Shown: positions 44,012 to 52,977, counted from the stretch's first letter. The stretch: 64,000 nt of DNA from Candidatus Kutchimonas denitrificans (GCA_011774835.1 JAACAK010000080.1:1-64000); one strand, 5' to 3'. The notes: generated by a model from the letters alone, not told the origin. Numbers and translations are program-made.

Positions 44012-45084
44012 CAGCCAGGAAAAACCCCACGATGCACGCGGCACGCGCCTACGCTCTCGACGATGTGCGGGTGGAGGAGGTCCCGCTCCCGGAGCTGGAA
44101 CCGGGCGACATACGGGTGCAGGTCACGCTGTGCGGCGTCTGTTCCAGCGACGCGATGGACTGGTACGTGAACACGAAGCTCCCGGTGGTGCTTGGTCACG
44201 AGCCGGTGGGAACGGTGCACGAGGTAACCCCCGAGGTCGAGGATCTCGAAGTCGGCGACCGGGTCTTTTTCCACCATCACGTGCCGTGCATGGAGTGCCG
44301 GGCCTGTCAGCGAGGCGTCTACACCTCGTGTCGCCGCTTCCGCGAGACCGCACTCGACCCCGGCGGCTTCGCCGAGTTCGTACGCGTCCCGGCCGAGATC
44401 GTCCGCCTCGACGTCCTGAAGCTCCCCGCCGACCTGCCCGACGAGGTCGCCGCCTTTATCGAGCCGGTCGCCTGCAGCCTCCGCGCGTTCGCCAAGCTCG
44501 ATGTCAAGCCGGGCAACAGCGCCTGGGTGATGGGCGCGGGCCCCATGGGTCTGATCAACGTCCGCCTGGCCCGTCACTTCGGTGCCGAGCCGATCATCGT
44601 CACCGACCCCGTTCCGGTTCGGCGCGAGCTCGCGATAGAGGCGGGCGCCGACCTCGCCCTCGACCCGGCCTCCTCCGAGTTCGACGAGGAGATGCAGGAG
44701 GCGACCGGGGACTGGGGCGCGGAGAAAGTGATCGTGGGCCCGGGTTCGGCCAGGGTGATCGAGGATGGGCTGGCGCACGCGGCGCCCGGCGCTGTCGTGC
44801 TGATCTTCACGCCGACGCCGCCCGACGAGACGGTGGCCTATCGGCCGTGCGACCTCTACTTCAAGGAAGTGACGATCACCCACTCCTACTCCGCCAGCCC
44901 GATCGAGACCCGCGAAGCACTCGACCTCCTCATCTCCGGCGCGATCGAGGTCAGCGACCTGGTGACTCACCGGTTCGGGCTCGACGGCGTCGGCGAAGCG
45001 CTGAAGCTGGCGAAGCAGGCGGACGAGGGGCTGCGCTCGGTCATATATCCGCACGGTCTGGGTGTGGAGGTGAAGACGGTTTGA
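44008..45084 (+). CDS. Second zinc-binding medium-chain dehydrogenase
   Basis: 358 residues from ATG 44008, which overlaps the TGA of the previous gene (ATGA). Ligands for catalytic zinc are C (LCGVCSSD), H and E (LGHEPVG); structural zinc CMECRACQRGVYTSC; coenzyme loop VMGAGPMGLINV. It is related to its upstream neighbour at low identity and is not a recent tandem copy. A polyol or sugar-type substrate is an inference from branch resemblance. A family C hairpin starts directly after its stop. Confidence 0.88.
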   Translation: MTARKNPTMHAARAYALDDVRVEEVPLPELEPGDIRVQVTLCGVCSSDAMDWYVNTKLPVVLGHEPVGTVHEVTPEVEDLEVGDRVFFHHHVPCMECRACQRGVYTSCRRFRETALDPGGFAEFVRVPAEIVRLDVLKLPADLPDEVAAFIEPVACSLRAFAKLDVKPGNSAWVMGAGPMGLINVRLARHFGAEPIIVTDPVPVRRELAIEAGADLALDPASSEFDEEMQEATGDWGAEKVIVGPGSARVIEDGLAHAAPGAVVLIFTPTPPDETVAYRPCDLYFKEVTITHSYSASPIETREALDLLISGAIEVSDLVTHRFGLDGVGEALKLAKQADEGLRSVIYPHGLGVEVKTV

Positions 45085-45261
45085 ACATTGAGCACGGAAC
45101 ATTCAGCACGGAACGTTCAAGTAACTGCCGATCTATTAACGTTGGACCTCAAACAGTGACCGGCGAACGATGTTCCGAGTTCAGCGCTCGAAGTTTGAGG
45201 TTGAACGATCGGCAGTACATTCGATGTTCCGTGCTGGATGTTCCATGCTCGATGTTCAGTT
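45085..45261. repeat. Intergenic repeat family C, copy C1 (nested inverted repeat)
   Basis: It begins directly after TGA (45082-45084). The left arm has ACATTGAGCACGGAACATTC and then AACTGCCGATC; the right arm has GATCGGCAG, GATGTTCCGTGCTGGATG and GCTCGATGTTC, in mirror order. An inner pair, GGACCTCAAAC with GTTTGAGGTTGAAC, nests inside. The whole ~177 bp could form one long imperfect hairpin between the dehydrogenase and the cupin. Confidence 0.85.
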
Positions 45262-45273
45262 GAGGATACCACG

Positions 45274-45693
45274 ATGAGCGGTGAGTTCTTTAGTCGCGTG
45301 ATCCGCTTCCGGGACTACACCTGGAAGGGCATCCGGGCCGTCTCCTACAAACCGCCCGGCGAGTCGTGGAGCGGCGTGATCCGTCAGCGTCTGCTGGGGC
45401 CGGAAGAGGCGCTGCCGTTTCACGTTCGCTATTTCGAGATCGAGCCAGGCGGCCACACCACGTTCGAGCACCACGACCATCAGCATTCGGTGATCGTGAT
45501 CCGCGGCAGCGGACGGGTGCGTCTGGAGGATCGCTGGGAGGAATTGAGTTTCGGCGATGTCGTCTACGTGGCGAGCGGCGCCGCCCACCAGTTCCGAGCC
45601 GCCGCCGATGAGCCGCTCGGCTTCCTCTGCATCGTGGACGCGGAGCGCGACCGACCCGTCCACCTGGAGGATGACTCTGGGATAGCGAAGTGA
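45274..45693 (+). CDS. Single-domain cupin protein
   Basis: 139 residues from ATG 45274 (GAGGA upstream). Cupin motif 1 is G(X)5HHDHQHSVIVIRGSG, supplying three His and a nearby Glu for metal; motif 2 is FGDVVYVASGAAHQF. The fold binds Mn, Fe or Zn and often acts as an isomerase, dioxygenase or sugar-binding protein. It follows the two dehydrogenases on the same strand, across a 189-bp gap filled by a family C repeat. Specific function unknown. Confidence 0.85.
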   Translation: MSGEFFSRVIRFRDYTWKGIRAVSYKPPGESWSGVIRQRLLGPEEALPFHVRYFEIEPGGHTTFEHHDHQHSVIVIRGSGRVRLEDRWEELSFGDVVYVASGAAHQFRAAADEPLGFLCIVDAERDRPVHLEDDSGIAK

Positions 45694-45701
45694 TGCGTTA
45701 G

Positions 45702-45813
45702 CCCGAACTTCCTACCTTCCCGAATCCCCGAATCCGCTTCGACAATTCGGAGAGAACTCGACCTTCCCCAAATCGGAATCCCGATCTCTGATTCCCAATT
45801 TCCAGATTCCCGA
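45702..45813 (-). repeat. Intergenic repeat family A, copy A3 (single arm)
   Basis: A C-rich arm of CCCGAATCCCCGAATCC iterations holding the complement of the family core, CTTCGACAATTCGGAGAG, at 45737-45754. It fills the space between the cupin stop and the stop of the convergent outer-membrane protein gene. No same-family partner arm is present. Confidence 0.85.
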
Positions 45814-45814
45814 C

Positions 45815-46456
45815 TTATAGCCTCCAGACGCCGCCCAGTCCGACGACGACAGCATCGCCTTCCCCGAAGTTCCCGTCACCGAACCGCAGGTCCAGCATCA
45901 CGCCGAAGCGCGGCGTGATCGTGAAGAGGCCGCCCAGGTCGAGCATCAGCGCCACGTCGGAGCTGTCGTCCCCGGAGCTGACACCGAGCTCGAGCCGGGG
46001 AAAGGTGAAGATCTCGGAGTCGCCACCCGCCAGGCGAAAGCCGATGCCCGCCAGGAAGCCCACCGGGAACTTCCAGACCGTGGCGCTCGGTTCGCTGACG
46101 CCGAGGCCGACGTCGAAGCTAAGGTGGAAGAGTCCGCCCCCGCTGCTCAGCCGCCGGCCCAGCAGACCGTAGCGCAGATCGGCGCCGGCGAACGGCGTGT
46201 CCTTCGCATCATCGATGAGCCAGAGGCCCGCCCGACCGCCGATGTCGATGTCGTCGGCCACAGCGAAGCGGATCATGCCGCCGAGGACGAACGAGTTGTC
46301 CGGGATCGCGATGTAAGGCAGAAACGTTTCGCCGGCCGGTATGCCGGCGGTGAGCATGGCGGGCTCGGCGACGACCTGACCGTCGGCGCTCCGGGCCCCG
46401 AACAACAAACAGGCGCCCGCCAGCACGGCCGCCGCGAAACTGCCAAACCGGTTCAT
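45815..46456 (-). CDS. Outer-membrane beta-barrel protein
   Basis: 213 residues behind GGGGAGGAGG. The signal peptide ends near ARSADGQ. The body is alternating strands (FVLGGMIRFAVADDIDIGG, FHLSFDVGLGV) and ends in GVMLDLRFGDGNFGEGDAVVVGLGGVWRL-type strands with a C-terminal Leu. It is a small diderm barrel with unknown cargo. It is divergent from the ECF sigma gene. Confidence 0.72.
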   Translation of the reverse strand: MNRFGSFAAAVLAGACLLFGARSADGQVVAEPAMLTAGIPAGETFLPYIAIPDNSFVLGGMIRFAVADDIDIGGRAGLWLIDDAKDTPFAGADLRYGLLGRRLSSGGGLFHLSFDVGLGVSEPSATVWKFPVGFLAGIGFRLAGGDSEIFTFPRLELGVSSGDDSSDVALMLDLGGLFTITPRFGVMLDLRFGDGNFGEGDAVVVGLGGVWRL

Positions 46457-46607
46457 GGGATCCTCCTCCCCTTCACAGCGTCCACCCTGCGGAGGGAATT
46501 ATACGGACGCCGCGACCCGCTTGGGAAGTGGAGCCGGTGCCCGCGAGCGCCTGCTCCGTCCGCGCTCCTCTTTAACATCCGGCTGAACGGCGGCATCTTA
46601 CTTCGGG

Positions 46608-47135
46608 ATGGACGAGAACGCCCTCATCGAGCGCGCTCGGAAAGGAGACCGGGAAGCGTACGGACAGCTGATCAGGCGGCACCGCGACGCCGTATACCGG
46701 TTCGCCGTGCGCTGGCTCGCCGATCCCGATCAGGCGCTCGACGTGGCACAGGACGTGTTCGTACGCGCCTTCGACGGCCTGAAAGGATATCGCGGCGACA
46801 GCCGGTTCCGCACCTGGTTGTTCTCCATCACGCTCAACGCGGCCCGCTCGACGGCCCGGCGCCAGAAGCGGCGCGGCGAGATCCGGCTCGATACCGGCGC
46901 CGAGTTCGCCGATATACGGACGCCACCGGACGCGAAAGCGGCGCGCGCCGACGCCTATGCCCGAGCGGCGCGTGAGCTGGCCACACTGCCCGAAAAGCAG
47001 CGCGGAGCGGTGACGCTGCGGATCTACGAAGGACTGTCGTTCAAGGAGATCGGGGAGATCATCGGCTGCTCCGAAGGTTCGGCTCGGGTCAACTACCATC
47101 ACGGTATCCAGAAACTCAGGGAGGCGCTGGCATGA
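46608..47135 (+). CDS. ECF-family RNA polymerase sigma factor
   Basis: 175 residues with sigma region 2 (YGQLIRRHRDAVYRFAVRWL, then DVAQDVFVRAF and YRGDSRFRTWLFSI) and region 4 (LATLPEKQRGAVTLRIYEG, then EIGEIIGCSEGSARV). Regions 1 and 3 are absent, as in ECF sigma factors. It is coupled to an anti-sigma gene by an ATGA overlap, the standard arrangement. It redirects RNA polymerase in response to a membrane signal; the regulon is unknown. Confidence 0.93.
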   Translation: MDENALIERARKGDREAYGQLIRRHRDAVYRFAVRWLADPDQALDVAQDVFVRAFDGLKGYRGDSRFRTWLFSITLNAARSTARRQKRRGEIRLDTGAEFADIRTPPDAKAARADAYARAARELATLPEKQRGAVTLRIYEGLSFKEIGEIIGCSEGSARVNYHHGIQKLREALA

Positions 47136-47452
47136 CCGCCTCGAAAGCGTGCGACCAGATCGCCGACCAGTTGCCCGAGTTTCTGGCCGGTCGCGTGTCG
47201 GAAGCCGACGACGAGCGAATCCGCAAGCACCTCGAGGTTTGTGCCGATTGTCGTAAGCGGGCCAACGCGGTGAGCCTGCTCCAGCAGACGCCGATCCCGC
47301 GCCCCGACCCGGATCGTTGGGACGGTTTCGTCGATGGCGTAGTGCACCGGGCCGATCGGCGGCACCGCAAGGAGCGAACGATCCAGGTGGCTCTCGTCGT
47401 GCTCGCCGCGGTAATAGTCGTCGGCGTCCTCGTATACGTTGTCGTCTTCTAA
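47132..47452 (+). CDS. Membrane zf-HC2 anti-sigma factor
   Basis: 106 residues. The N-terminal zinc-binding anti-sigma domain has HLEVCADC (His-x3-Cys-x2-Cys), the ZAS/zf-HC2 signature, and a single membrane helix (about 84-104) ends the protein with almost no periplasmic part. It should hold the ECF sigma factor at the membrane. Because there is no external sensor domain, release must come from another partner or from redox change at the zinc site. It overlaps the next gene by 14 bases. Confidence 0.88.
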   Translation: MTASKACDQIADQLPEFLAGRVSEADDERIRKHLEVCADCRKRANAVSLLQQTPIPRPDPDRWDGFVDGVVHRADRRHRKERTIQVALVVLAAVIVVGVLVYVVVF

Positions 47453-48308
47453 AGGAAAGCGCGTCCCGCTCCCACTGGGCGCGCACGTGTCCATCGCCGG
47501 CGGCATCGAGCGAGCGCCAGGCCGCGGGTCCGAGATCGGCGCCGACGTCATCCAGATCTTCACGAAACAGGTTCACCGATGGGCGGAGACCCAGGTCAGC
47601 GAGGGGACCGCCGACGACTTCCGCGCCGCCCTGTCGCGTTACGGCATCGGCGTGGCCGGCTCGCACGATTCCTACCTGATCAACCTGGCGAGCCCCGACC
47701 CGGCCCTGTTCGACCGCTCGTACCGATCATTCTGCCGCGAGCTCGAGCGCTGCGCGATCTTGAGTCTGAATTTCCTGGTGACGCATCCGGGGAACGCGAC
47801 CGATGGCGATCGGCTCGGCGGCCTGCAGCGAAACGCCCGGGCGGTCCGATGGGCGCTGAGCGAGATCGAATGCGAGACCCGAATTTTGATCGAGGCCACG
47901 GCCGGCCAGGGCACAGCACTCGGCTGCCGCTTCGAGGAGCTGGCGCGCCTGCTCGAGGGGACCGGCGACGAGGAACGGGTCGGTGTCTGCATCGACACCG
48001 CCCACCTGTTCGCCGCTGGGTACGACCTGACTGGCGACTACGACGGCGTGATCGCCGAGCTGGACGCGGTCGTCGGGCTGGGTCGGGTGCGGCTGTTCCA
48101 CCTCAACGACTCCAAGACCCCGCTCGGGAGCCGGGTCGACCGACACGAGGCGATCGCCCGGGGATTCTTGGGGCCGGAGCCGTTCCGGCGCATCATGCGT
48201 GACGAACGGTTTCGGACGGTGCCGAAGGTGATCGAAACGCCCAAGGGCGACGATCCGGTCCGCCTCGACCGGCGGAACCTGGCGCGGCTGCGAGGCTACC
48301 TGAGGTGA
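47439..48308 (+). CDS. nfo: Endonuclease IV (AP endonuclease, Nfo-type)
   Basis: 289 residues, TTG start at 47439 overlapping the anti-sigma gene. All characteristic blocks of the zinc TIM-barrel enzyme appear: GAHVSIAGGIERA, SHDSYLINLASP, VTHPGN, EATAGQG, CIDTAHLFAAGYDL, FHLNDSKTPLGS..DRH and IETPKGDDP, which give the zinc-binding His, Glu and Asp residues. It cuts DNA at abasic sites in base-excision repair. No stronger start lies nearby. A family A hairpin begins directly after its stop. Confidence 0.93.
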   Translation: MSSSKGKRVPLPLGAHVSIAGGIERAPGRGSEIGADVIQIFTKQVHRWAETQVSEGTADDFRAALSRYGIGVAGSHDSYLINLASPDPALFDRSYRSFCRELERCAILSLNFLVTHPGNATDGDRLGGLQRNARAVRWALSEIECETRILIEATAGQGTALGCRFEELARLLEGTGDEERVGVCIDTAHLFAAGYDLTGDYDGVIAELDAVVGLGRVRLFHLNDSKTPLGSRVDRHEAIARGFLGPEPFRRIMRDERFRTVPKVIETPKGDDPVRLDRRNLARLRGYLR

Positions 48309-48709
48309 GGAAGCGGGAAACGGGAATCTTGAATTCGGAGGTCGGGGATCCCATTTGGGGAATATTGAGCTCTCTCCGAATTGTCGAAGACGATTCGGGG
48401 ATTCGGGGACTCGGGGATCCGGGGAGGTGGGAAGTGTTGTAGCTTCAGCTCAGCCATCATCACCTCCCTTTTCCCCGAATCCCCGAATCTCGGAATCCTC
48501 GAATCCGCTTCGGCAATTCGGGGAGAACTGAAAATTCACAAAATCGGAATCCCGGCCTCCGACTTCCCGGGGATCCCCCAATCCCCTCCACACCCCCCGC
48601 TTGCTTCCTGCCTCTCCTCGCGATATGTAATCCCTTCGGGCGCCCACCCGTCCTCTGTTCTCGTGCATCGATCGGCGTTATTGATGGAATCGGAAAACGG
48701 ACGACCCTC
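48309..48709. other. Intergenic region mostly filled by a family A hairpin
   Basis: 400 bp without a gene. Positions 48314-48586 are the family A element A4. The remaining 120 bp before the ATG at 48710 show no clear promoter boxes or ribosome-binding site beyond GGAAAACGGACG. Confidence 0.7.
48314..48586. repeat. Intergenic repeat family A, copy A4 (complete inverted pair)
   Basis: The left arm carries the core at 48372-48389 and the right arm a slightly changed complement, CTTCGGCAATTCGGGGAG, at 48508-48525. The loop is about 35 bases around 48430-48460. It begins a few bases after the endonuclease IV stop. It lies in a tandem, not convergent, gap. Confidence 0.88.
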
Positions 48710-49213
48710 ATGGCGAAGAAGAGCAGTTCAGGGCCCGATTCGGATATCGAGTCACGCCTAGCGGCGATAGCCGGGTCCGTGAATCGCGAGTTGCCGCCCC
48801 ATCCTCCGGCCGAGCGGACCCCCGAAGGGCATCACCGGCATCTGTTCGAGGAATCGCAGCAGCTTTACGAGAACGAGCTGGCCTGGGAAGAGGAGACCGG
48901 CGAGGAATCGATGGAAGAGGGCCCGGTCGTTTCGCTCGTATTCCCCGGCACGCTGGCGCTGGTCGACGCGCTGGTCACCTCGCACGCGGCCGGCGAGCAT
49001 GGGGAGGGCGGCCCGCACCGGGACGTGGTGGTGTCGTTCGCCGAATGGCTGTCGGGCCGGTTGTGGAAGCTGCGGTCCGGCGAGATCCGGGGCAGCGCCA
49101 CCGAACGGGCCAAGGAAGCCGATCTGACGGATCGACTGATCGACCTGGTGCTCTACCGTTATTGCGGGCTGAGCGCGGAGGAGATCGAGCAGGTCGACGT
49201 GGACCGAGAATGA
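48710..49213 (+). CDS. Hypothetical protein, acidic, 167 aa
   Basis: Soluble, acidic product with no signal peptide. The N-terminal ~70 residues are polar and His/Glu-rich (EGHHRHLFEESQQLYENELAWEEE); the C-terminal ~95 residues look helical (VSLVFPGTLALVDALVTSH, DRLIDLVLYRYCGLS). I do not recognise a family. It precedes etfB on the same strand by 38 bp, so it may be in that operon. The ATG lacks a strong ribosome-binding site. Confidence 0.6.
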   Translation: MAKKSSSGPDSDIESRLAAIAGSVNRELPPHPPAERTPEGHHRHLFEESQQLYENELAWEEETGEESMEEGPVVSLVFPGTLALVDALVTSHAAGEHGEGGPHRDVVVSFAEWLSGRLWKLRSGEIRGSATERAKEADLTDRLIDLVLYRYCGLSAEEIEQVDVDRE

Positions 49214-49250
49214 GACGATAGAGCTGATTCATCGATAACCAGTTAGCGAC

Positions 49251-50000
49251 ATGAACATCATAGTCTGCGTGAAGCGAGTTCCCGATTCGGAAATTCGTGT
49301 CGCCATAGCCGATGACGGAAAGACGCTCGACTCGCAGGGGATCAAGTACGTCCTGAATCCCTACGACGAGTTCGCTGTCGAGGAGGCGCTGAAGCTCAGG
49401 GAGACGGCGGGCGAGGGAGATGTCACCGTGATGACCCTCGGGAGCGATGACGCGAAGGAGACGCTGCGCACCACCCTGGCCATGGGGGCGGACCAGGCGG
49501 TCCTGTTGAAGGGGGAGCCGTCGGTCGACGGTCTGGGCACGGCCGAGAAGCTCGCGGAGGCGATACGGGACCGGGAGTGCGATCTGGTTCTGTTCGGCAA
49601 GCAGGCGATCGATGACGACAACCTCCAGGTCCCGGCGATGGTTGCGGAGCTGTTGGGTCTGCCATGCGCCACGGTGGTGGTGGAGCTGGAGGTGTCCGAC
49701 GGCAAGCTCGAGGCGAAGCGTGAGATCGAGGGGGCGCACGAACTGGTCAGGTTCGAGCTGCCGGGCGTGGTGGCGGCGCAGAAAGGGCTGAACGAGCCAC
49801 GCTACGCGAGCCTCAAGGGGATCATGCAGGCGAAGAAGAAGCCGCTGGAGGAAGTGGATGTAGGGACCGTCGAGTCGCGACTGGAGGTTCTGGAGCTGAA
49901 GAAGCCCGAGGAACGGTCCGGAGGCGTGATCGTCGGCGAGGGACCCGATGCGGTCCCGACGCTGCTGCAGAAGCTCCGCGAGGAAGCGAAAGTCCTGTAG
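49251..50000 (+). CDS. etfB: Electron transfer flavoprotein beta subunit
   Basis: 249 residues. MNIIVCVKRVPDSE, YVLNPYDEFAVEEAL, LFGKQAIDDDNLQVPAMVAE and the late GLNEPRYASLKGIMQAKKK (the stretch next to the acyl-CoA dehydrogenase recognition loop) are diagnostic of EtfB, which binds AMP. With EtfA it carries electrons from acyl-CoA and other dehydrogenases to the quinone pool. It is followed by etfA after 63 bp. Confidence 0.95.
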   Translation: MNIIVCVKRVPDSEIRVAIADDGKTLDSQGIKYVLNPYDEFAVEEALKLRETAGEGDVTVMTLGSDDAKETLRTTLAMGADQAVLLKGEPSVDGLGTAEKLAEAIRDRECDLVLFGKQAIDDDNLQVPAMVAELLGLPCATVVVELEVSDGKLEAKREIEGAHELVRFELPGVVAAQKGLNEPRYASLKGIMQAKKKPLEEVDVGTVESRLEVLELKKPEERSGGVIVGEGPDAVPTLLQKLREEAKVL

Positions 50001-50063
50001 TCCACGGCGCGGACAGCTCGACGAGACGGCCGGCAACGAGGCAACAGAATAGACATAAGAAAC

Positions 50064-51050
50064 ATGAGCGTTCTCGTAATTGCAGAGCAGAGGAATGGCG
50101 CGCTGCGGGAGGCCGCGCTGGAGGCGATGACCGCGGGTCGCGAGCTCGCCGACGCGCTGGATGGAGAGTGTACCGCTGTGCTGCTCGGCGGGCCGGGTAT
50201 CGAGGATGAGGCGGAAGCTCTGGGCCGCCACGGCGCCGATAACGTTCTCGTCGCGTCCGACGATGCGCTCGCCGGCTACGCCCCGGAGAGTTACACCGAG
50301 GTGCTGGGCCGTCTGATCGAAGAGCGTGGGCCGAAAGCCGTAGTGTTCGCCGCCAGCGCGCTGGGCAAGGACCTGGCGCCACGGGTGGCGGCACGGATCG
50401 GGGCCGGCCTGGCGAGCGACGTGACCGAGCTGGGCTCCCAGGACGGAGGGCTGTACGCCGTCCGTCCGGTCTACGCCGGGAAGGCGCTGCTGCGTGTCGG
50501 CTTCAAGGACTCTCCGGCGCTGGCCAGCATACGTCCACGGGCCTACAGCGCACAGGAGAACCCGCGGGACGGACAGGTCGAGAAGGTCGACGTCGAGCTG
50601 GACCCGGAGCGCAAGCGCTCCGAGGTCCGCGTCGAGGAGGGCGAGAAGAAGGGTCGACCCGATGTCGCCGAGGCCGAGGCCATCGTCTCGGGCGGACGCG
50701 GGATGCAGGGTCCGGAGAACTGGAACCTGCTCGAGGACCTGGCGGAAGCGTTGGGTCCCAAAACGGGGCTGGGGGCGAGCCGTGCCGTGGTCGACGCCGG
50801 CTGGCGTCCGCACTCCGAGCAGGTCGGACAGACGGGCAAGGTGGTGTCGCCGCCGCTCTACATCGCGATCGGAATCAGCGGGGCGATCCAGCACCTGGCC
50901 GGCATGCGTACGGCCAGGTGCATCGTGGCCATCAACAAGGATCCCGAGGCGCCGATCTTCAAGGTCGCCGACTACGGCATCGTGGGCGACGCCTTCGAGA
51001 TCGTGCCGCGCCTCAGCGAGGAAATCAAGAAGCTTCGCAGCGAGGGTTAA
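50064..51050 (+). CDS. etfA: Electron transfer flavoprotein alpha subunit
   Basis: 328 residues. The C-terminal FAD domain carries [49 protein letters not shown] and [20 protein letters not shown], all EtfA hallmarks. Together with EtfB it forms the soluble FAD/AMP carrier. No ETF:quinone oxidoreductase is in the window. It is of normal length. Confidence 0.96.
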   Translation: MSVLVIAEQRNGALREAALEAMTAGRELADALDGECTAVLLGGPGIEDEAEALGRHGADNVLVASDDALAGYAPESYTEVLGRLIEERGPKAVVFAASALGKDLAPRVAARIGAGLASDVTELGSQDGGLYAVRPVYAGKALLRVGFKDSPALASIRPRAYSAQENPRDGQVEKVDVELDPERKRSEVRVEEGEKKGRPDVAEAEAIVSGGRGMQGPENWNLLEDLAEALGPKTGLGASRAVVDAGWRPHSEQVGQTGKVVSPPLYIAIGISGAIQHLAGMRTARCIVAINKDPEAPIFKVADYGIVGDAFEIVPRLSEEIKKLRSEG

Positions 51051-51054
51051 AGTC

Positions 51055-51699
51055 TTGAACTTATCCGTGCCACAATGCGTCACGCCGGCCATCACCGCCC
51101 TTCTCGTGCTGGGGGTGACCGCGCCCGCCAGCGCCCAGTTCGAGGAGGCTGACACGCTCCCGCGCTTCTCGGTCGGCGCATTCGGCGACTTCGGTTTTCG
51201 GAACAAGCGAGGTGAGACGGCGGCAGGAGACGAGGTCTCGTTCACCAGCAGCCCCGGGGGCGGGCTGCGCCTCGACTACCGGCTCACGCAGACGCTGACG
51301 CTGGCCGCCTTCGGCAGCTACACCCGAGTGCAGGAGCGGGTGGAGTTCTCAGACGGAACAGTAAGTGTATTTGACCCGCACTTTGACCTGTTCCATTTTG
51401 GTGGCGAACTGCTGGTACGGGTGAAGCCCCGGATCCCGGGATACTTCATCCTGGGTGGAGGTGCTCAGCACGTGGCTCCGGAGGGTGACGACCCGGGCTT
51501 ACAGCTGACCAGCACCGACAGCTTCACCGAAACGTTCGGCATCGCCGGCGCCGGTTACGAGTTTGCCTCGACCCGGGGGCGTGCGTTCCGCGTGAACTTT
51601 CGATTCTTCCTGATCAACCCTGCCGACCAGGAGCGGTACAACCCGAAGTCGATCGAGATCGATTTCGTTCTCGGCGCGGCTTTCATCTTGAGACTGTAG
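51055..51699 (+). CDS. Outer-membrane beta-barrel protein
   Basis: 214 residues from TTG 51055, chosen because GAGGG (51042-51046) lies before it and a signal peptide then begins (VTPAITALLVLGVTAPASAQ). GTG at 51067 is an alternative. The body holds repeated amphipathic strands (SVGAFGDFGFRNKRGE, GGGLRLDYRLTQTLTLAAF) and ends FVLGAAFILRL. It is four bases after etfA, so the two are probably co-transcribed, which is odd for an envelope protein. Role unknown. Confidence 0.7.
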   Translation: MNLSVPQCVTPAITALLVLGVTAPASAQFEEADTLPRFSVGAFGDFGFRNKRGETAAGDEVSFTSSPGGGLRLDYRLTQTLTLAAFGSYTRVQERVEFSDGTVSVFDPHFDLFHFGGELLVRVKPRIPGYFILGGGAQHVAPEGDDPGLQLTSTDSFTETFGIAGAGYEFASTRGRAFRVNFRFFLINPADQERYNPKSIEIDFVLGAAFILRL

Positions 51700-51708
51700 C
51701 GGCCGGCG

Positions 51709-52977
51709 TCAGCGCTCCCGCAGAACGATCGCCTCCACCTCGTACCCTTCGGGCAGCTCGCTGTCGGGTGGCACTACGATGAGCGCGTCGGCCTCCGTCA
51801 TGGAAGTGAGGATTCCCGAGCCCTGCGGACCGGTGAGCCGCGCCGCCAGACCCGCCCCTCCTCGCTCCAGCGTCGCCCGGTAATAGTGGGTCAGACGGCC
51901 TTTCGTCTTCACTGGCTCGGCCAGCCGGACGCGGCGCCGTGGCCGATCGTATTGCGCCAGACCGACCATCTTGCGAATCGCCGGCCGCACCAGCACCTCG
52001 AACGTCACCATCGCCGAGACCGGGTTGCCGGGCAACGCGAAGACGGGCATTCCCGCCAGGGTACCGAAAGTGAATGGACTGCCCGGCCGCATCTTCACGC
52101 GGTAGAACAGGAACTCCATTCCGAGGTCGTCCAGAACGTGCTTGACGTAGTCGTGGTCGCCGACGGCGAGGCCGGCGGAGGTGATCAGCGCGTCGAGGCC
52201 GGCGGCGGCCTCGAGATGACGACTCAGGCTGTCCACGTTGTCTCGGGCGATGCCCAGGGGCCTCGGCTCGCCGCCCGCTTCGGTCACCTGGGCGGCCAGC
52301 GCGTAGGAATTCGAGTTCATGATGCGCTTGCCGGCGTGCACCAGCTCCAGCTGATCGAAATCGGCGAGCTCATCGCCGGTGGCGAGAATGCCGACGGTCG
52401 GCTTGCGATAGACCGGCACCGACGGCTGGCCGAGCATCGCGAGTACCCCGACCTCGGCGGCGCGGATCAGCGTGCCGGCTGACAGGGGCCGTGCCCCGAC
52501 CTTCAGGTCTTCTCCCCGGCGGCGGATGTTGCGGCCCGCGTCGCCGCCATCGAGCACCTCGATCGTGTCCGGCTCCGGTCCCGGCCGGGTGTGCTCGACG
52601 CGCGTCACGCCGTCGGCGCCTGTGGGCACCGGCGCGCCGGTCATCACCCGGATCGCTTCGCCCGGGCCCACCGAGCGGGTGGGGAACTGGCCAGCCGCCA
52701 CCTCCTCGACCACGCGCAGGGCGACGGGGTTCCGGGGGGTAGCACGGGCCACGTCGCGGGAAAGGACAGCGAACCCGTCCATCGCCGAGTTGTCCCAGGC
52801 GGGATGCGTCACCGCGGACTCGACATCGGCGGCCAGCACGCGGCCCAGGGCGTCGGAGAGCGGCACGGTCTCGTGATCCAGCGGCCCCACGCGGGACAGG
52901 ATGATCTCGCTGGCTTGCTCGATCGGCAGCCAATCGGGGGCGCGAGGTTGCCGGGCCCTCTCCGAACGCCGCGTCAT
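51709..52977 (-). CDS. moeA: Molybdopterin molybdenumtransferase MoeA
   Basis: 422 residues. Signature blocks are present: AVTHPAWDNSAMDGFAV, MTGAPVPTGADGV, GILATGDEL, SNSYALAAQV, GLAVGDHDYV and FALPGNPVSAMVTFE. It inserts molybdate into adenylylated molybdopterin. It overlaps mobA by four bases and belongs to a molybdenum cofactor operon whose early genes are elsewhere, so a molybdoenzyme should exist in the genome. Confidence 0.95.
   Translation of the reverse strand: MTRRSERARQPRAPDWLPIEQASEIILSRVGPLDHETVPLSDALGRVLAADVESAVTHPAWDNSAMDGFAVLSRDVARATPRNPVALRVVEEVAAGQFPTRSVGPGEAIRVMTGAPVPTGADGVTRVEHTRPGPEPDTIEVLDGGDAGRNIRRRGEDLKVGARPLSAGTLIRAAEVGVLAMLGQPSVPVYRKPTVGILATGDELADFDQLELVHAGKRIMNSNSYALAAQVTEAGGEPRPLGIARDNVDSLSRHLEAAAGLDALITSAGLAVGDHDYVKHVLDDLGMEFLFYRVKMRPGSPFTFGTLAGMPVFALPGNPVSAMVTFEVLVRPAIRKMVGLAQYDRPRRRVRLAEPVKTKGRLTHYYRATLERGGAGLAARLTGPQGSGILTSMTEADALIVVPPDSELPEGYEVEAIVLRER

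Noticed and set aside
46571-46603. Self-promoter of the ECF sigma gene
   Set aside because: TTTAAC and TTACTT are 21 bp apart and no ECF-type AAC/CGT pair with normal spacing could be found.
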